A stretch of DNA of 41,665 bases from Akkermansia muciniphila (GCA_945898055.1 CAMDGV010000002.1:1-41665), one strand, 5' to 3'. Shown: positions 5,907 through 18,100, numbered from the stretch's first letter. The notes: generated from the letters alone by a model not told the origin. Translations and numbers: made by a program.

Positions 5907-7661
5907 TTACTTTGCACTAAGCTGACTGACCCGTTCGATGATCTTTTTGACGATAAATTTCTGCAGCGGTTGTTTCTTAGGATCAGCGCTAGCCAGTGCT
6001 GTTTCCATTTGGGCTAACTTTTGTTTCATGCCCTCCAAATCCGTTTCAGCTCGGAGGGCAGCCGCAATCTGCCGCGCTACCGGTTTTTGTTCTGGGGTAA
6101 GCCCAGACATATCCGGATCTTCGGCATCGGCAACTGCCCCTGCTTTACGGGTATAAACAGCGACTGCACGATTCTCTTTTTTAAAATAGTCCACTGCTAC
6201 CTTTCGAAGATCAGCGGCTGTGACAGCCTGAATTTGGGCACCTCCGGTATTTACTTCCCGCCAATCACCGAGCCCTTCATTAAAAATGAGTTGAAACAGA
6301 ATCGGCATATTGGCACTCAACTTCCGATATTCGGCCGCAGCAAAATTATTTTTCACCTTCTGCAATTCTTCCGCAGGCACATCGCCGACTTTAATTCGGC
6401 CGATTTCCTCCTCCAAAGCTTGTTCGACTTCAAGTGGGGTTTTGCCTTCTTTCACTTCTGCACCGACCGCAAAAGCTCCAGCCCACTTCCGCGAATCCTG
6501 TTGCGCAAAGGCTTCAGTCGCCACCTGTTTACCCAACACCAATGCCTTGTACAAACGGCCTGTTCGACCCAGCAATAACTGTTGGAGGACCTCCAAAGCG
6601 TAGCTGTCTCGATGCCCGAACCCAACCGTCCTCCAATGGATCTCAACCTGCGGATTTGTCTCCGCTTCTGCATAATACCTTTTCTCTCCCACCGAAGGAA
6701 TTTCCAAAGTGGTAACCTCGGGTGCCGGTTGCTTTCCTCGCGGAATCCGACCAAAATACTCAGTCGCCATTTTCTGGGCGTCGGTGGTCTGAAAATCTCC
6801 CACCAAAATTAAAGTAATATTCTGGGGTTGATAATAGAGTGCAAAAAATTCATCCGCCTGCTTTTTTGAGATGGCAGGGATATCGCTGGGCCAACCAATC
6901 ACCGGCCAGTGATACGGATGCGCATCCCAGAACAGTGCATTGAATTGCTCGGTAAATTTTCCTGTAGGGGTTGAATCTGTCCGCATCCGGCGCTCTTCGA
7001 AAACCACATCCCGTTCGGAATAAAACTCTCTGAAAACGGGTCTTAACAAGCGCTCACTCTCCATCCACATCCACAATTCTAATTTATTCGCTGGGACACT
7101 AATAAAATAAGCGGTCATGTCTTCAGAAGTGAAGGCATTCATGCCCGAAGCACCCGCTGTCGTGTAAATGCGATCGAACTCATTCTTCACACTCGTTTCC
7201 CGTTGGGCCTCAATCAGTTTTTTGAAGTTCACTTCCAACTCCTTCAACCGAGGTGTCTTGGCTTCCGGACTGGTGATCTCTGTAATAACCCCGCGGCGCA
7301 ACGCCGTTCGCATTTTAGCTTCCTCGAGTCGCATTTCATCCCGTACCCGCTCCTGTTCAAAGATGATTTCCATATCCTTCTTGGCATCCTTCGTCCCCAA
7401 GGTGGGCGTCCCTTTAAACATCATGTGCTCAAACAAGTGAGCGATACCCGTGATGCCCGGGCGTTCATTGGCGGACCCGACATGTGCAACCCAACCGCCG
7501 GAGATCCGAGGTTCACCCCGCCGTTCCACCGTTAAGAGCTTAAACCCATTAGGTAAGGTCGTTTCAACCACCGGAATCTGCTGAGCCCAAAGCCCTGAAG
7601 TGGCCGTGACAAGGCACACGGCAGAAAAGACCGATCGCAGGGATAAATGAATAAAGGTCAC
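5907..7661 (-). CDS. M16-family zinc metallopeptidase, exported
   Basis: A 584-residue protein with a signal peptide (hydrophobic segment about residues 8-25, cleavage near GLWA-QQ). The inverted zinc motif HLFEH lies at residues 75-79 (His75, Glu78, His79), and the third ligand is expected in the later acidic helix near LWMWMESERLL. A long charged helical insert (about 95-155) separates the motif from NAFTSEDMTAYFISVP. A second, inactive half follows with NPQVEIHWRTVGFGHRD and LLQLLLGR-type elements. Members degrade peptides in the periplasm and often occur as active/inactive pairs; here only one gene is present, but it contains both halves. It is the last gene in a minus-strand series with a 208-base gap to the glutamine-synthetase-like gene. 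Confidence 0.88.
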   Translation of the reverse strand: MTFIHLSLRSVFSAVCLVTATSGLWAQQIPVVETTLPNGFKLLTVERRGEPRISGGWVAHVGSANERPGITGIAHLFEHMMFKGTPTLGTKDAKKDMEIIFEQERVRDEMRLEEAKMRTALRRGVITEITSPEAKTPRLKELEVNFKKLIEAQRETSVKNEFDRIYTTAGASGMNAFTSEDMTAYFISVPANKLELWMWMESERLLRPVFREFYSERDVVFEERRMRTDSTPTGKFTEQFNALFWDAHPYHWPVIGWPSDIPAISKKQADEFFALYYQPQNITLILVGDFQTTDAQKMATEYFGRIPRGKQPAPEVTTLEIPSVGEKRYYAEAETNPQVEIHWRTVGFGHRDSYALEVLQQLLLGRTGRLYKALVLGKQVATEAFAQQDSRKWAGAFAVGAEVKEGKTPLEVEQALEEEIGRIKVGDVPAEELQKVKNNFAAAEYRKLSANMPILFQLIFNEGLGDWREVNTGGAQIQAVTAADLRKVAVDYFKKENRAVAVYTRKAGAVADAEDPDMSGLTPEQKPVARQIAAALRAETDLEGMKQKLAQMETALASADPKKQPLQKFIVKKIIERVSQLSAK

Positions 7662-7869
7662 GCGCCCCTGAAAGAAGCAGCAGAGAGCAATGTAGGCAAC
7701 GGCAGAGACAAAGTTTTCGCACTCTTGCTCTCTCTCGGCGCCCCAATTTCATAGCGAACACTCGTCACGAACCTAGCTCGCTAAAAATCCTACCTCGGAG
7801 GAGAGATCATCGTCCTTATTGCTCTTATTGATTTGAAAATAGGAACAACCGAACGTGCCAGTTGAGCTG
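7662..7869. other. Spacer upstream of M16 peptidase gene
   Basis: No gene seen in these 208 bases. The distance suggests the peptidase has its own promoter rather than being cotranscribed with the ligase gene; no clear promoter hexamers were identified. Confidence 0.3.
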
Positions 7870-9216
7870 TCAGATTTGCTCGAAATATCGACGTTTCTCC
7901 CAATCAGTGACTGCATTATTAAAGGCCTGATGTTCCAACCGGGCGTGCTGCAGGAGAAAATCGACGACCCCGGAACCAAAAGCTTCACGAGCGATCTTAG
8001 AATTTCCGAAGAGATCGCTCGCCGCCAAAAGGCTCGAAGGCACACTGGGTAGTTTGGGATCGACATAGGCATTGCCGGTGTAGGCTTCCCCACAGTCCAA
8101 CCCCTCATCCACCCCAGCCAGTCCGGCCGCAATCATTGCCGCAAAAGCAAGGTAGGGATTGGCGTCGGCCCCAGGCATACGATTCTCCGGACGAAACCCA
8201 TTCCCTTGCCCGACGACGCGAAATCCAGTGGTGCGATTATCTTGAGCCCAAGCCATCCGAGTTGGGGCCCAACTACCGGGTTGATACCGTTTATAGCTAT
8301 TGATCGTGGGGCCGTACATCAGGCACAGCTCCGGAGAATAGGCCAGCAAGCCCCCTAAAAACTGACGAAACAAAAGAGACCCAGCTTTTGCTTTAGGATC
8401 CCAGAACTGGTTTTTGCCACCCTTCCACCAGCTCATGTGGATATGGCAGGAATTACCGGCTTCGGAAGGAGAAATCTTAGCCATAAAGCTCACTGCCTTC
8501 TGGTGTTGTTCAGCAATTTCCTTCACCGATTGTTTAAAAACCGCATGTCGATCCGCCATTTCCAGCGCTTCGGCATAAGTGAAATTGATTTCGTGTTGGC
8601 CTCGGCTCCATTCGCCTTTACTGCTTTCCACCGGAACACCCGCGGCCGTCAACCCGTTGCGGATCGCCCTCATTAAGGGTTCCTCCCGCGTCGGTTGCAT
8701 CAAATGATAATCGATCCGGTAGTCACTCGCGGGTTTAAGTTGGGTGTAGCCGGTCTCAAATGCAGAATGATAGGTCTGATCGAAGAGATAAAATTCAAGT
8801 TCGCTCGCACACTGACAAACGAAGCCCCGTTCCTTCAATCGCTCCAGTTGCTTTCGTAGTACCGATCGTGGGGCTTCGGGCACCAAATCCCCAGATTCCC
8901 GACAGGTATCGCAGAGCACCAGAACCGATCCCGGTTGCCACGGTAACAAGCGTAAGGTGGCCAGATCGGGTTTCATCAAGAAATCACCAAAACCTTTAGC
9001 CCAATTCGCCACCGCAAATCCGTCCAACGGTTCCATCTCAATATTGACGGTAAACAAATAGCTGCAGCCGTGCGTGCCGTGAGACAAGACCGAATCAAGA
9101 AAATAGCCGGCATGGAAACGCTTCCCAACCAGTCGTCCAAATGGATCGGGCGCCGCTACCAAAACCGTGTCGATCGTCCCAGCTTTCACCAAAGCTTTGA
9201 GTTCAAGAAGAGTCAT
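7870..9216 (-). CDS. Glutamine-synthetase-like gamma-glutamyl-amine ligase
   Basis: Complete 448-residue member of the glutamine synthetase superfamily. Metal and nucleotide motifs are present: CASELEFYLF (acidic ligands), GQHEINF, GNSCHIHMSWW, INSYKRYQPGSWAPTRMAW and the C-terminal ENRMPGADANPYL. The PGSWAPTR and GADANPYL versions, and the lack of the adenylylation loop of GlnA, point to the PuuA-type or GlnA-like group that joins glutamate to a primary amine (putrescine, ethanolamine or related) rather than to ammonia. It follows an aldehyde dehydrogenase by 33 bases and an iron alcohol dehydrogenase further upstream on the same strand, which supports a catabolic role. The true amine is not determinable from sequence alone. 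Confidence 0.85.
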   Translation of the reverse strand: MTLLELKALVKAGTIDTVLVAAPDPFGRLVGKRFHAGYFLDSVLSHGTHGCSYLFTVNIEMEPLDGFAVANWAKGFGDFLMKPDLATLRLLPWQPGSVLVLCDTCRESGDLVPEAPRSVLRKQLERLKERGFVCQCASELEFYLFDQTYHSAFETGYTQLKPASDYRIDYHLMQPTREEPLMRAIRNGLTAAGVPVESSKGEWSRGQHEINFTYAEALEMADRHAVFKQSVKEIAEQHQKAVSFMAKISPSEAGNSCHIHMSWWKGGKNQFWDPKAKAGSLLFRQFLGGLLAYSPELCLMYGPTINSYKRYQPGSWAPTRMAWAQDNRTTGFRVVGQGNGFRPENRMPGADANPYLAFAAMIAAGLAGVDEGLDCGEAYTGNAYVDPKLPSVPSSLLAASDLFGNSKIAREAFGSGVVDFLLQHARLEHQAFNNAVTDWEKRRYFEQI

Positions 9217-9249
9217 CGTTAATGGATTTCGTAAATTTAACGGCCAATG

Positions 9250-10692
9250 TCACTCTGCAACATACACATTCTTCAACTCGGAATACCCTTCCATAGCCGC
9301 CATTCCCAAATCACGGCCAAGTCCACTTTGCTTGAAACCGCCAAAGGGTGCCTCTACATGCACGCTGCTATGGGTGTTAACCGAGAGGACTCCACTTTGA
9401 ATAATCCGGGTCGTTCGCAAGGCTCTCGATAGATCTCGAGTCCACACCGAACCACTCAACCCATAAGGCGACGCATTGACATCGCTTAACATGGAGGCTT
9501 CATCGTCGAAGGGCACGACCGCAGCGACCGGTCCAAAGATTTCTTCCCGCCAACACCGATGCTCGGGTCGAACTTCGGTGAGTATAACCGGTTCCAAATA
9601 AAAGCCCTTCGAATCTAACCGCCCGCCACCGCACAGAATTCGACTCCCAGACTGACGGGCGTCTTGGAGATATTCCTCAACACTTGATCGTTGTTCGGCC
9701 GATACCAGCGGCCCCAGTTGAGTGGCTGGATCAAAGGGATCGCCCACGACCAATCGGGCGGTGGCAGCGACAAATCGGGCGACAAAGGCCTCATAAATCG
9801 GCCGTTCTACGTAGACCCGACTCCGCGCACAGCAGTCTTGGCCGGTGTTAGCAAAGACCGACAGGGGAGAGGTATCAGCCGCCTTTTCCCAATCGGCATC
9901 AGCAAACACGATATTGGGAGATTTGCCCCCCAACTCCAGCGAGATACGGGTCAGGTTCTGAGAGGCCAAATTCATGATGCGACGTCCCACCGAAGTCGAT
10001 CCGGTAAAGGAGACTTTGCGGACGAGTGGATGAGTTACTAGGGCATCGCCGAGAACCCCACCGGAGCCAGTTAGGACCTGAAGAACTCCCGCCGGCAGAC
10101 CGGCCGCATAGGCAAGTTCACCCAACTTCAGGGCGGTCAAAGGCGAAAGAGAGGCGGGCTTGAGTAACACGGCGTTACCCGCAGCCAAAGCGGGAGCCAC
10201 TTTCCAACACGCTATGGCAAAGGGAAAGTTCCATGGCACAATCGCTGCCACGACCCCCAAGGGTTGGCGCAAGGTGAAATCCAAGCCTCCGCGCGACACC
10301 GGAATGGTCTGCCCATAAAAACGACTGATCCCTCCAGCATAGTACTCAAATACCCGAGCACCTAGGCCCACTTCGTCGCGTGAATCTCCTATCGGTTTAC
10401 CCACCTGAAGCGACTCTAGCTGCGCCAGTTCCTCGATATTTTCGCGCACTACAGCAGCAATCCGGAATAAGATTTCGGCACGCTTGCCGGGGGCCAAATC
10501 CCGCCACCCACCGTCGAAAGCGCGTTGAGCCGATTCCGCTGCAAAAGCCACCTGATCGACTCCGGCCGACTCCACTTCGGCAAACACCTCACCGGTGGAC
10601 GGATTGATCAGTGGGCGCGAGGGGCCTCCGTTTCCCAAACAATAGTCGCCATCAAGAAACAAACGGTAAGGCATAGAATTAGTAGTCATCAT
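9250..10692 (-). CDS. NAD(P)-dependent aldehyde dehydrogenase
   Basis: A 480-residue ALDH-superfamily enzyme with every key feature: oxyanion Asn in PWNFPF (Asn155), the Glu of LELGGK (Glu253), the catalytic Cys in GQDCCARS (Cys287), cofactor contact EEIFGPV, and the C-terminal PFGGFKQSGLGRD. The GQDCCARSR variant is common in gamma-aminobutyraldehyde and other omega-amino aldehyde dehydrogenases. The start could be the second methionine (MTTN, one codon later) or MPYRL; I keep the first. It is followed by the ligase gene after 33 bases, making a two-gene unit, and preceded by an iron alcohol dehydrogenase after 136 bases. The expected role is oxidation of an amine-derived or alcohol-derived aldehyde to its acid. 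Confidence 0.9.
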   Translation of the reverse strand: MMTTNSMPYRLFLDGDYCLGNGGPSRPLINPSTGEVFAEVESAGVDQVAFAAESAQRAFDGGWRDLAPGKRAEILFRIAAVVRENIEELAQLESLQVGKPIGDSRDEVGLGARVFEYYAGGISRFYGQTIPVSRGGLDFTLRQPLGVVAAIVPWNFPFAIACWKVAPALAAGNAVLLKPASLSPLTALKLGELAYAAGLPAGVLQVLTGSGGVLGDALVTHPLVRKVSFTGSTSVGRRIMNLASQNLTRISLELGGKSPNIVFADADWEKAADTSPLSVFANTGQDCCARSRVYVERPIYEAFVARFVAATARLVVGDPFDPATQLGPLVSAEQRSSVEEYLQDARQSGSRILCGGGRLDSKGFYLEPVILTEVRPEHRCWREEIFGPVAAVVPFDDEASMLSDVNASPYGLSGSVWTRDLSRALRTTRIIQSGVLSVNTHSSVHVEAPFGGFKQSGLGRDLGMAAMEGYSELKNVYVAE

Positions 10693-10828
10693 TATACAAT
10701 TTCAAACCAGCTCAAACAGGTAACAAACAAGCTAAAGGATCTGCACACAAGAAAAGACCCAGCTCAGCCAAGAGCGATTTATGCAAAATCAGCTTCAGCT
10801 AAAAGAAGGGTTGATCGCAAAAGAGCCC

Positions 10829-11983
10829 TTATAAAACCGCCAAATAAAGGGCGCGTAAATCATCCACCGTGACCGGTACAGCATTGCTGCGATGACACGG
10901 ATCTTCCCAAGCTTGAACTACCAAAGCGTCCAAATGCGCGGGGGTCACGCCGTGCTGCGATAATTTTTGATTTAACCCCAATTCAGTGAGGAATCGCTCG
11001 AGAAACTCAATAGTGCGAAGGTCGGCTTCTGAATCAGGCACCGCGGCTAAATCCAAGCCAACCGCCTGCCCGACCCGCCGATACAAGCCGGGTTTTCGGG
11101 CACTGCAAAGCCGGAGACTGGCTGTGAGACACAGGGCGTTCGCTAAACCGTGATGCATACCGCAAATCGACGACAACGGATGAGCTAACGAATGAACGAC
11201 GCCGAGGTCTTTCTGGAAAGCCACCGCCCCCATGGATGCTGCCACCAGCATGTGACCGCGTGCCTCTAAATTCGTTCCGTCGCGATAGGCTTTCGGAAGG
11301 GCATCCGCGATAAGTCGGATTCCCTCGAGAGCAATACCGTCGCACATCGGATGAAAGCTCGGGCAAGTAAAACTCTCAATGCAGTGTGTGAGGGCGTCGA
11401 CGCCGGTTGCAGCGGTTAATTTAGGGGGCAATCCAACGGTTAATTCTGGATCCAATATAACCAGTCGGGCTAACAGTTCCGGATGGAATAAAACTGCCTT
11501 GCGCTGGGTCGCATCTAGGGTGATCACTGAACTGCGACCCACTTCGCTCCCTGTGCCGGCCGTGGTCGGAATCGCAATGCAGGGGAGTAACCCGCTCCAA
11601 TCGGGCTCCTCATAGAAATGAGCGAGATCAAAGCCCGGTCGGCGCGCCAGCAGACGGGCGGCCTTGCCGACGTCCAACGGACTCCCTCCCCCAATCGCAA
11701 TCACCCCGTCACAACTGTTCTCGACAAGGCACGCTGCCGACTCGCGGACATCTGTTTCGACGGGGTTGGGATGAACTCCGTCGTACACAAAAAAAGTCTT
11801 CCCACGATTCTCTCCACCCAAAACGGCGATCAACGAGCTAAAGGCGGCCGTGCCTGCAAATCCTGAATCGGTGACCACCAAAGGTCGGCGGATGCGCAAT
11901 TGAAGAAGGGCTGACGGTAATTCGGAAAGGGCACCCGCCCCATAACGAGTTCGAGTCGGGAAAGAAAAAGACGTCAGATTCAT
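10829..11983 (-). CDS. Iron-containing (type III) alcohol dehydrogenase
   Basis: A 384-residue FucO/AdhB-type dehydrogenase. The NAD site GGGSPLDVGK is at about 98-107, TTAGTGSEVG at about 140-149, and the metal ligands fall where FucO has them: Asp196 and His200 (GVDALTHCIESF), His264 (GVVHSLAHPL) and His278 (GMHHGLAN). It would interconvert a primary or secondary alcohol and an aldehyde or ketone. It opens the minus-strand series with an aldehyde dehydrogenase and a glutamine-synthetase-like ligase, so an amino-alcohol or a 1,3-propanediol-type substrate is plausible. The 136-base gap to the next gene could hold an internal promoter; no regulator gene is near. Confidence 0.9.
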   Translation of the reverse strand: MNLTSFSFPTRTRYGAGALSELPSALLQLRIRRPLVVTDSGFAGTAAFSSLIAVLGGENRGKTFFVYDGVHPNPVETDVRESAACLVENSCDGVIAIGGGSPLDVGKAARLLARRPGFDLAHFYEEPDWSGLLPCIAIPTTAGTGSEVGRSSVITLDATQRKAVLFHPELLARLVILDPELTVGLPPKLTAATGVDALTHCIESFTCPSFHPMCDGIALEGIRLIADALPKAYRDGTNLEARGHMLVAASMGAVAFQKDLGVVHSLAHPLSSICGMHHGLANALCLTASLRLCSARKPGLYRRVGQAVGLDLAAVPDSEADLRTIEFLERFLTELGLNQKLSQHGVTPAHLDALVVQAWEDPCHRSNAVPVTVDDLRALYLAVL

Positions 11984-12146
11984 GCTCTAAAAAAATTTAA
12001 TTTGGATCAAGATACCATTACCGCAATCCGCACGGGCCTGATCAAAGGCTGGAAAGGAGACTTCATCAAGCCGCGTTGATCTTTTTGAGTCACCAAATGA
12101 CGCAATTAGCTCGAACTGTTCCCTTCGCTCCTCCCTCAGAGAGGGC

Positions 12147-15100
12147 TCATTCCTCCATCTGTTTGACGCGATAAAAACGACGATTTGTCTCAGCGATCGG
12201 CAAATTAAAGGTCATCAACTCACGCGATGAAAGCAATGGCCCCCCCTCCGCTCGCCACCCAACGTCGCCGATCTCGAAAGAGTCACTGTATTCGATGATG
12301 TACCTGCGGCCAATCACTCCCTGCCAACCCAACAGCGCTTCTCGGTCATTGGTCAGAGTCACCGTCAAATTTTGCGGTGGTAAATCAACCCTGACTCGTA
12401 CCGTTTGGAAAGTCATCTGACTCGGTTCACCACTATCGCTGACGCGGACGATAAAAGTGTCACCTCCCATCGCAGAGGCTCGAGTTGGAGTCCAACTGAA
12501 AAGGCCATCCGCGGTCATACTGGCTCCGATTGGCTGACCAGACAGAGTGAAGGTCAGGACTTGTGCCGGGAGATCAGCGTCCCGTGCCCGGGCAGTGAAG
12601 GTGAACAAACGTCCCTGGCTGATCCGGACGTCGGCAATTGGCTCAAGCACCGGCGGGGTATTGCCCTCAGCTAAATTGGCCGCTCGCGGAGTAGGCGTCT
12701 TCATTAAACCACGCCTAATCCCACCATCAATCCAGCGCCCTTCGCTCAAATTAGGAGCCTGAACTCCAAAAACAATGGAGTCGATCAACGTCCCGTCGGC
12801 CGCAAAAAGCCCGATGGAATCACCGCTCCCACTGAGCTTGAAATTGACATGTAAATCGGTCCGATTGCTTTGGTTCTGATTGGGCTCATTGTCTGCCCAA
12901 ACTAAAAGATGCCCATCCACAGGAATCTTATACCCTCTCGGAATTTGATACTGGAATCGGTTGGTCAGTGTATCGGTGAGGTAGTAGCCGGAAAGATCTG
13001 CGATCGCCGATCCGGGATTAAATATCTCAAACCAATCCTCAAAATCCCCGTCCGCAGGATCGGCCACCGTCGTGGAATTGTCGGCCATCCACTCGTTGAT
13101 GAAAGCCCGGAGCGGTTGCGAGACTGGATTATTGATGGCACCCGGGGTGACAAAATAGAACTCTTGACGATCAAAACTCTGACCCGCTGGAAAGGTTCCA
13201 AAGGAGCGGTCGTCGCTCACCGTGTAGTTTAAGTAGTCAATGACTTGAGCCTGTTGATTGGTACTGACTGATCCGTCCGAAAGAGGATGGACGACTAACT
13301 CGGTATAACCCACATGACCATTCTGTTGTGGACCAAAGGCGAACCGAACCGACTTTGCGTTCACCAGTGGGGTTTTAAATCTGACCCAAGTACTGTTTCC
13401 ACTCGGGTGATAGGCAATCTTAGTCAGCGGGATGAAGACCGCTGGATCAGAGTCGGAGGCGTAAGAAAGAGTAAAATCCTGCCAAATGCGCCCGCTGTCG
13501 CCCCAACCACTAAACACATCAATCATCGAGAGGATATAACTCTTCTCAAAAGTATAAGTCAGAATCCAATTATCGTGAATCGCAACAGCGCCAGGTCCAC
13601 CTCCACCGCTCGCAGGCACCAACCCAAAGGATCCGTCGACGAGCGTCGACCAAGAACTCGAGGTCCTCTCCTCGCCCGTGGGCTTGCTTGGAGCTCCCCC
13701 TGATAAACTCAAAGTCGTACCCGCAGCCGAAAGAAGATTCCCAGCAACCGAAGTCACGTCTAACTGGTACCCCATACTCCCTTCAGGAAAGGCAGCGGCA
13801 TTGCGCCCGTCGGTTCCCACTGGAGTGGGATAGCTGATCTCCGAATAAAGCCTCGATAGAAAAACACTACCGCTTGGAGCAGAAAGAGAAAAACTAGTGT
13901 GCAGCTCGGAAAGACTAGAAAGTTGACTGAGGCCGTCAGTATAGATGAGTTTGAACTCGCCCGGTTTTATAGTTGCACTGGAGGGAAAACGCCATTGGGT
14001 TAAATCGGTGACGTTAGTCGAAAGAAAAAGGGGTGCTAGGCTTATTAAATTAGATCCGGCATTGTGCAATTCTAACCAAGCAGTTCGCTGACCGAAACTG
14101 TTGGTCGGGCCACTCCTGTTCTCTGCCTGAATTTCACTGATCCAGAGCGAGGGGAATTCCGGTAGTGTCGCCGCAAAACTATTCTTCGTTCCTGGAGTGC
14201 GAAAAGCGAGGCCTTTTCGAGCCCCAGTAACCGCCGTCGCAAGCGTTGAATTGCTGCCGTCTAAGGAGGGCTTTCCGACGAGATTCGTCTCCAAAATAAA
14301 GCGACTCATCCAATTACCGGCACGACTTCGATCTTGTAAGGGATCGATCAACTGCAATGAAGAGCCGGTCCCTTGGGCACTGGCTGGCCAAGGGGACGTT
14401 GTCGCATACCGCACTTGGTCAATGATTGACTCCGAAGCAAGCGGCCCGCGCGGCGGTTGCAGCAGAGTCAGGGTCTCGCCATCCGCCTGCAGAGTACCTT
14501 CAAACTGCCCGAATGGCGCGGGAGCCGTTGGGTAGGCTGTTCTGTAAATCCCCAAATTACTGACAAGAACTAGATACTGCCCTTGGGCCAGGTAACTGCC
14601 AAAGGGAAAGGTGTAGCCAAGTCCATTGAGTCGGCAACCGGACAAATCAACGGTATTTGTCGAGGTATTGAACAACTCGACATACGCCGCATCTGGCACC
14701 GCTGGCGCGGGCATAATTTCATTGAAAACGACTCTACCGATTGGAGGAGTGACTGGGCCGATATAGTTGACCGTGATAGTCTTGCCAAAATGACTGATCG
14801 GTTGGTTATGCACATCATACCCAACCAAGCTCAACACCGTAGTCGGTGTACTGACTGGGACGCGCAGGGTCCAACTGGTTAGAGAGGTCCACACCACGGG
14901 GAATTCTGTCCCGTTCACCCCTATTTTTTTTACCTGCACAGGTGCCGTGCCCGCGACTGTCACAAGATTGGTCGCACTCACGACCGTTTCGGGTCCGGTC
15001 ACAGCAAAAGGTTTGTTTCCGCCAAGACTAGAAATTGTTGATTTGGCAAAAGTACCACGCTGTTGAATGAAATTGAGACCGCCGCCACTGCTAAAATTCT

Positions 15101-18100
15101 GGCCCAAAGTAAAATCATCGTAACGATTAAACCAGTACGTCATATAATTCGTATTAAACACCGTCTGAATGTGATCGAGCATATGACCATAGAAAAGCCG
15201 CTGAATAGCCGGTGACGACTGAATAATTCGCCCAATATTCTGGTCCCCAATCAGCCCAGATGAAGCACCTCGATTGAAGGAGAAATCCATATCCCACGGC
15301 AGATAAAGCATCCGTTGATCCGAAGGTCGCTGATAGATCATTAAGTTGTGATTGTTTCCAAAACTATACGTATCACCAACCCCCATCAAACTCACCAACG
15401 AATAAGCGCGCATCCACTCATCCCAATCAGTGGTGAGACGGGTCTTTGAATCAAGCTCAACACCACTCAAACTCCAGCTTTTTGCAAAGCGAATAAACCC
15501 ACTATAATCATCCTCCAACCGATGCTTTTTTAGAATAAAATTATAGCGATAAGATTCTTTATTATTGCCTAAATCACTAATATCGACGCCCTGAACGCCG
15601 TCGGGCTGGGGCAACTTATAGCCGGCAGCGTTAGCGGTCATCGGATAGTAGATTAATTCTAACTCGAAAAGTTTTCCCGCCGAACCATTCTCAAAAGCTG
15701 TCTCGATAAATTCATCCTCATAGCGCGGCGAAAAAATCGCTGGTCCAGTCTGTGCATTCTGAGGCGCGAGCACTCGACAAATATCCGGATGCACCATCGG
15801 CGCTCCCGACTGAAGTGCCATGTGACGCAGCAGAATCTCCTCGCAACTCGGTCGCCCACTATTGGAACGATCAATCAACATGACCGGATGCACTTCCCGA
15901 AACAAATCGTCGGGCTGAAACACTAAGTGGAAACCCACCCGACCTGCGTCGTCACGACCGCGTTGGCTGCTTTTCAGATGAACCCCCGCATCGTAATAGG
16001 CGCGCCGTTCGTTATAGATTATCGTGCAAGGGAGTAAGTTATTACTCATCACATTGGTGCTGGCGTGCAGCAGTGCGGTGTTCGCAGGGGTCAGAATAAT
16101 CCGAAGGTTATGGGTGAGTGCTAGATTCGCTGCCCCATCCTTGACCTTATAGAGGGCGCCCGAATTTATCCCAGCCGATGGATAGGTGGAGACCGCTCCA
16201 GCCCCATCGGTAGCACGCACATAAAATTGCACCACCGTCGCTGCTGCTTGGGCCGGAATAGTACCCGAATAAAGCCCGTCACCCTTCGGGGTCATGGCGA
16301 CACTCGTCCAGAAACGACCACTAGTAATAGACCACTCTAGTTGACATACAATCACTCCATCCGGATCTTCCGCCGCGACCGAGACAGTCACAGGCTGGGC
16401 GGCCAGTGGCACAACGGGATCATGTCGAAGCGCGGCAAAAGTCGGGCCGCTATTGTTAAGATACCGAGAGTTTTTCGCTCCTGGAGTGCCGTTCAAGGTG
16501 GCAGTGGGGAGAGCGGTTGTTCGAGCAACGCGATTAAAATAAAGCCGTGTATTCAGTAAATTATTACCGGCGAGATGCCGCGCTCGAAAAGATATTTCGT
16601 AGGACATTCCATTCACCACTTTTAGACCTCCCGCGAGTTTGGCTTCGAGGTGATTATGCATGTGCTCTTGAGGCCCGGTGGCGAAGAGATGCAAGAGGTG
16701 ATTTCCAGGCGAGTCGGGATCCACTTCCACTTGGCTCTTCGAGTGATTACCCAACAGCCGCCAACCGGTCGATCCATTCTCAAAATTACCATTACTTAGC
16801 AATTGAACCGGGCTGTTAGTGGGTGATTGCACCACGCTAATGTCATCGATCCAACACTCGCCATCCCCGAGCAGTCCCAGCACAAACTCACGCCATTGCT
16901 CATCTGGACCCGAGGTGACACTTGGTGTGGCACTACTGCGATAGCTGAATGTTTGCCACCCTGTTTTAGCAACTTCGCTGCTCGCCGCCCAAGATTCCGC
17001 CTTGGAATTGTCGGAATGCGGATCGCGCAATTCAAGACTAGAACCTCCCCCGGCTGGGTAAGAAGGCCAACGTCCTCCAGCAAAGTAGCGGACTTGATCT
17101 GCCGGATTTCCAGCCGGATCTCGAAGCATCACGGTCTCGCCGCGACTGGAAAGATTCTTTTCGAAATTACCCACGACTTCGGTGCTAGGATAAAGTGAAC
17201 GAAAATCCACCACGTCCTTGGCCACGACAAGGTAGCCGCCAGCGACAATTATCTGCCGCCCGAACGAGTAACTGATACCGCCGTCAAGTGTCCAGCCCTC
17301 CAGATTGACGGGATAGGAACTCTTGTTATGAAGCTCTAACCAAGATTTCTTGTTAGCATCTGAGGGCAACCCATCGGTGCTAAAGAGAGTCCGAGGATCG
17401 TACATAATTTCATTGATCACAATCTCCTCATGAAAGGCGAAGCTGTTCAATTTTCCTGGACTGGCTAGGTCCGGAAAAAGAAAGGGCCCGGTACCGTCAG
17501 GAAAACGTCCACGATGTTTTTGTTTGATCCCAATGGCGTCGAGCACGGTCGTGCGGGAGGGCGACATTAGATAAAGTTTATCGCCAGCTACGGGCAAGAA
17601 ACCGAGGGTCGCTGTGGTGATGACCCGATACCCGCCAGCAGCTAGGTCGGGTGTCGCTGAGAAGACATACTCATGGTGCGAACCGCCGTCTTGTACTAAG
17701 ATGCACCCCTCCAAGGAGAGTCGGTCCTTACCTGCATTAAAAAGTTCTAACCAGAACTCGGACTGGGTCACGGCGGACAGTTCATTGAAGACAATCCCCA
17801 GTGCCGGAATGCTCGGAAAATTGGTGGTGCCTGGGGTCCCTCCAGTCTGCAAACTCCAAGTCCAATTCCCTGACGGACCGCTTGCTGAATCAGGATCACG
17901 CTTCGCCAAAGACGCCCCCGATCCATTCGAGGCAACCGGCCAGTCCCCATCCGTACCATAAGTTATCTCGTCCACAACGCGTCCGTGGTTGTTGCGTAAG
18001 CGCAAGGTTTCACCGTTATTACTCAGTCGATTGGTGCCAATAAATGGCCCAAAAAGAGCCACGCCAACTCCCATCTGATCAGACAGAGTCGACGGTGCTG

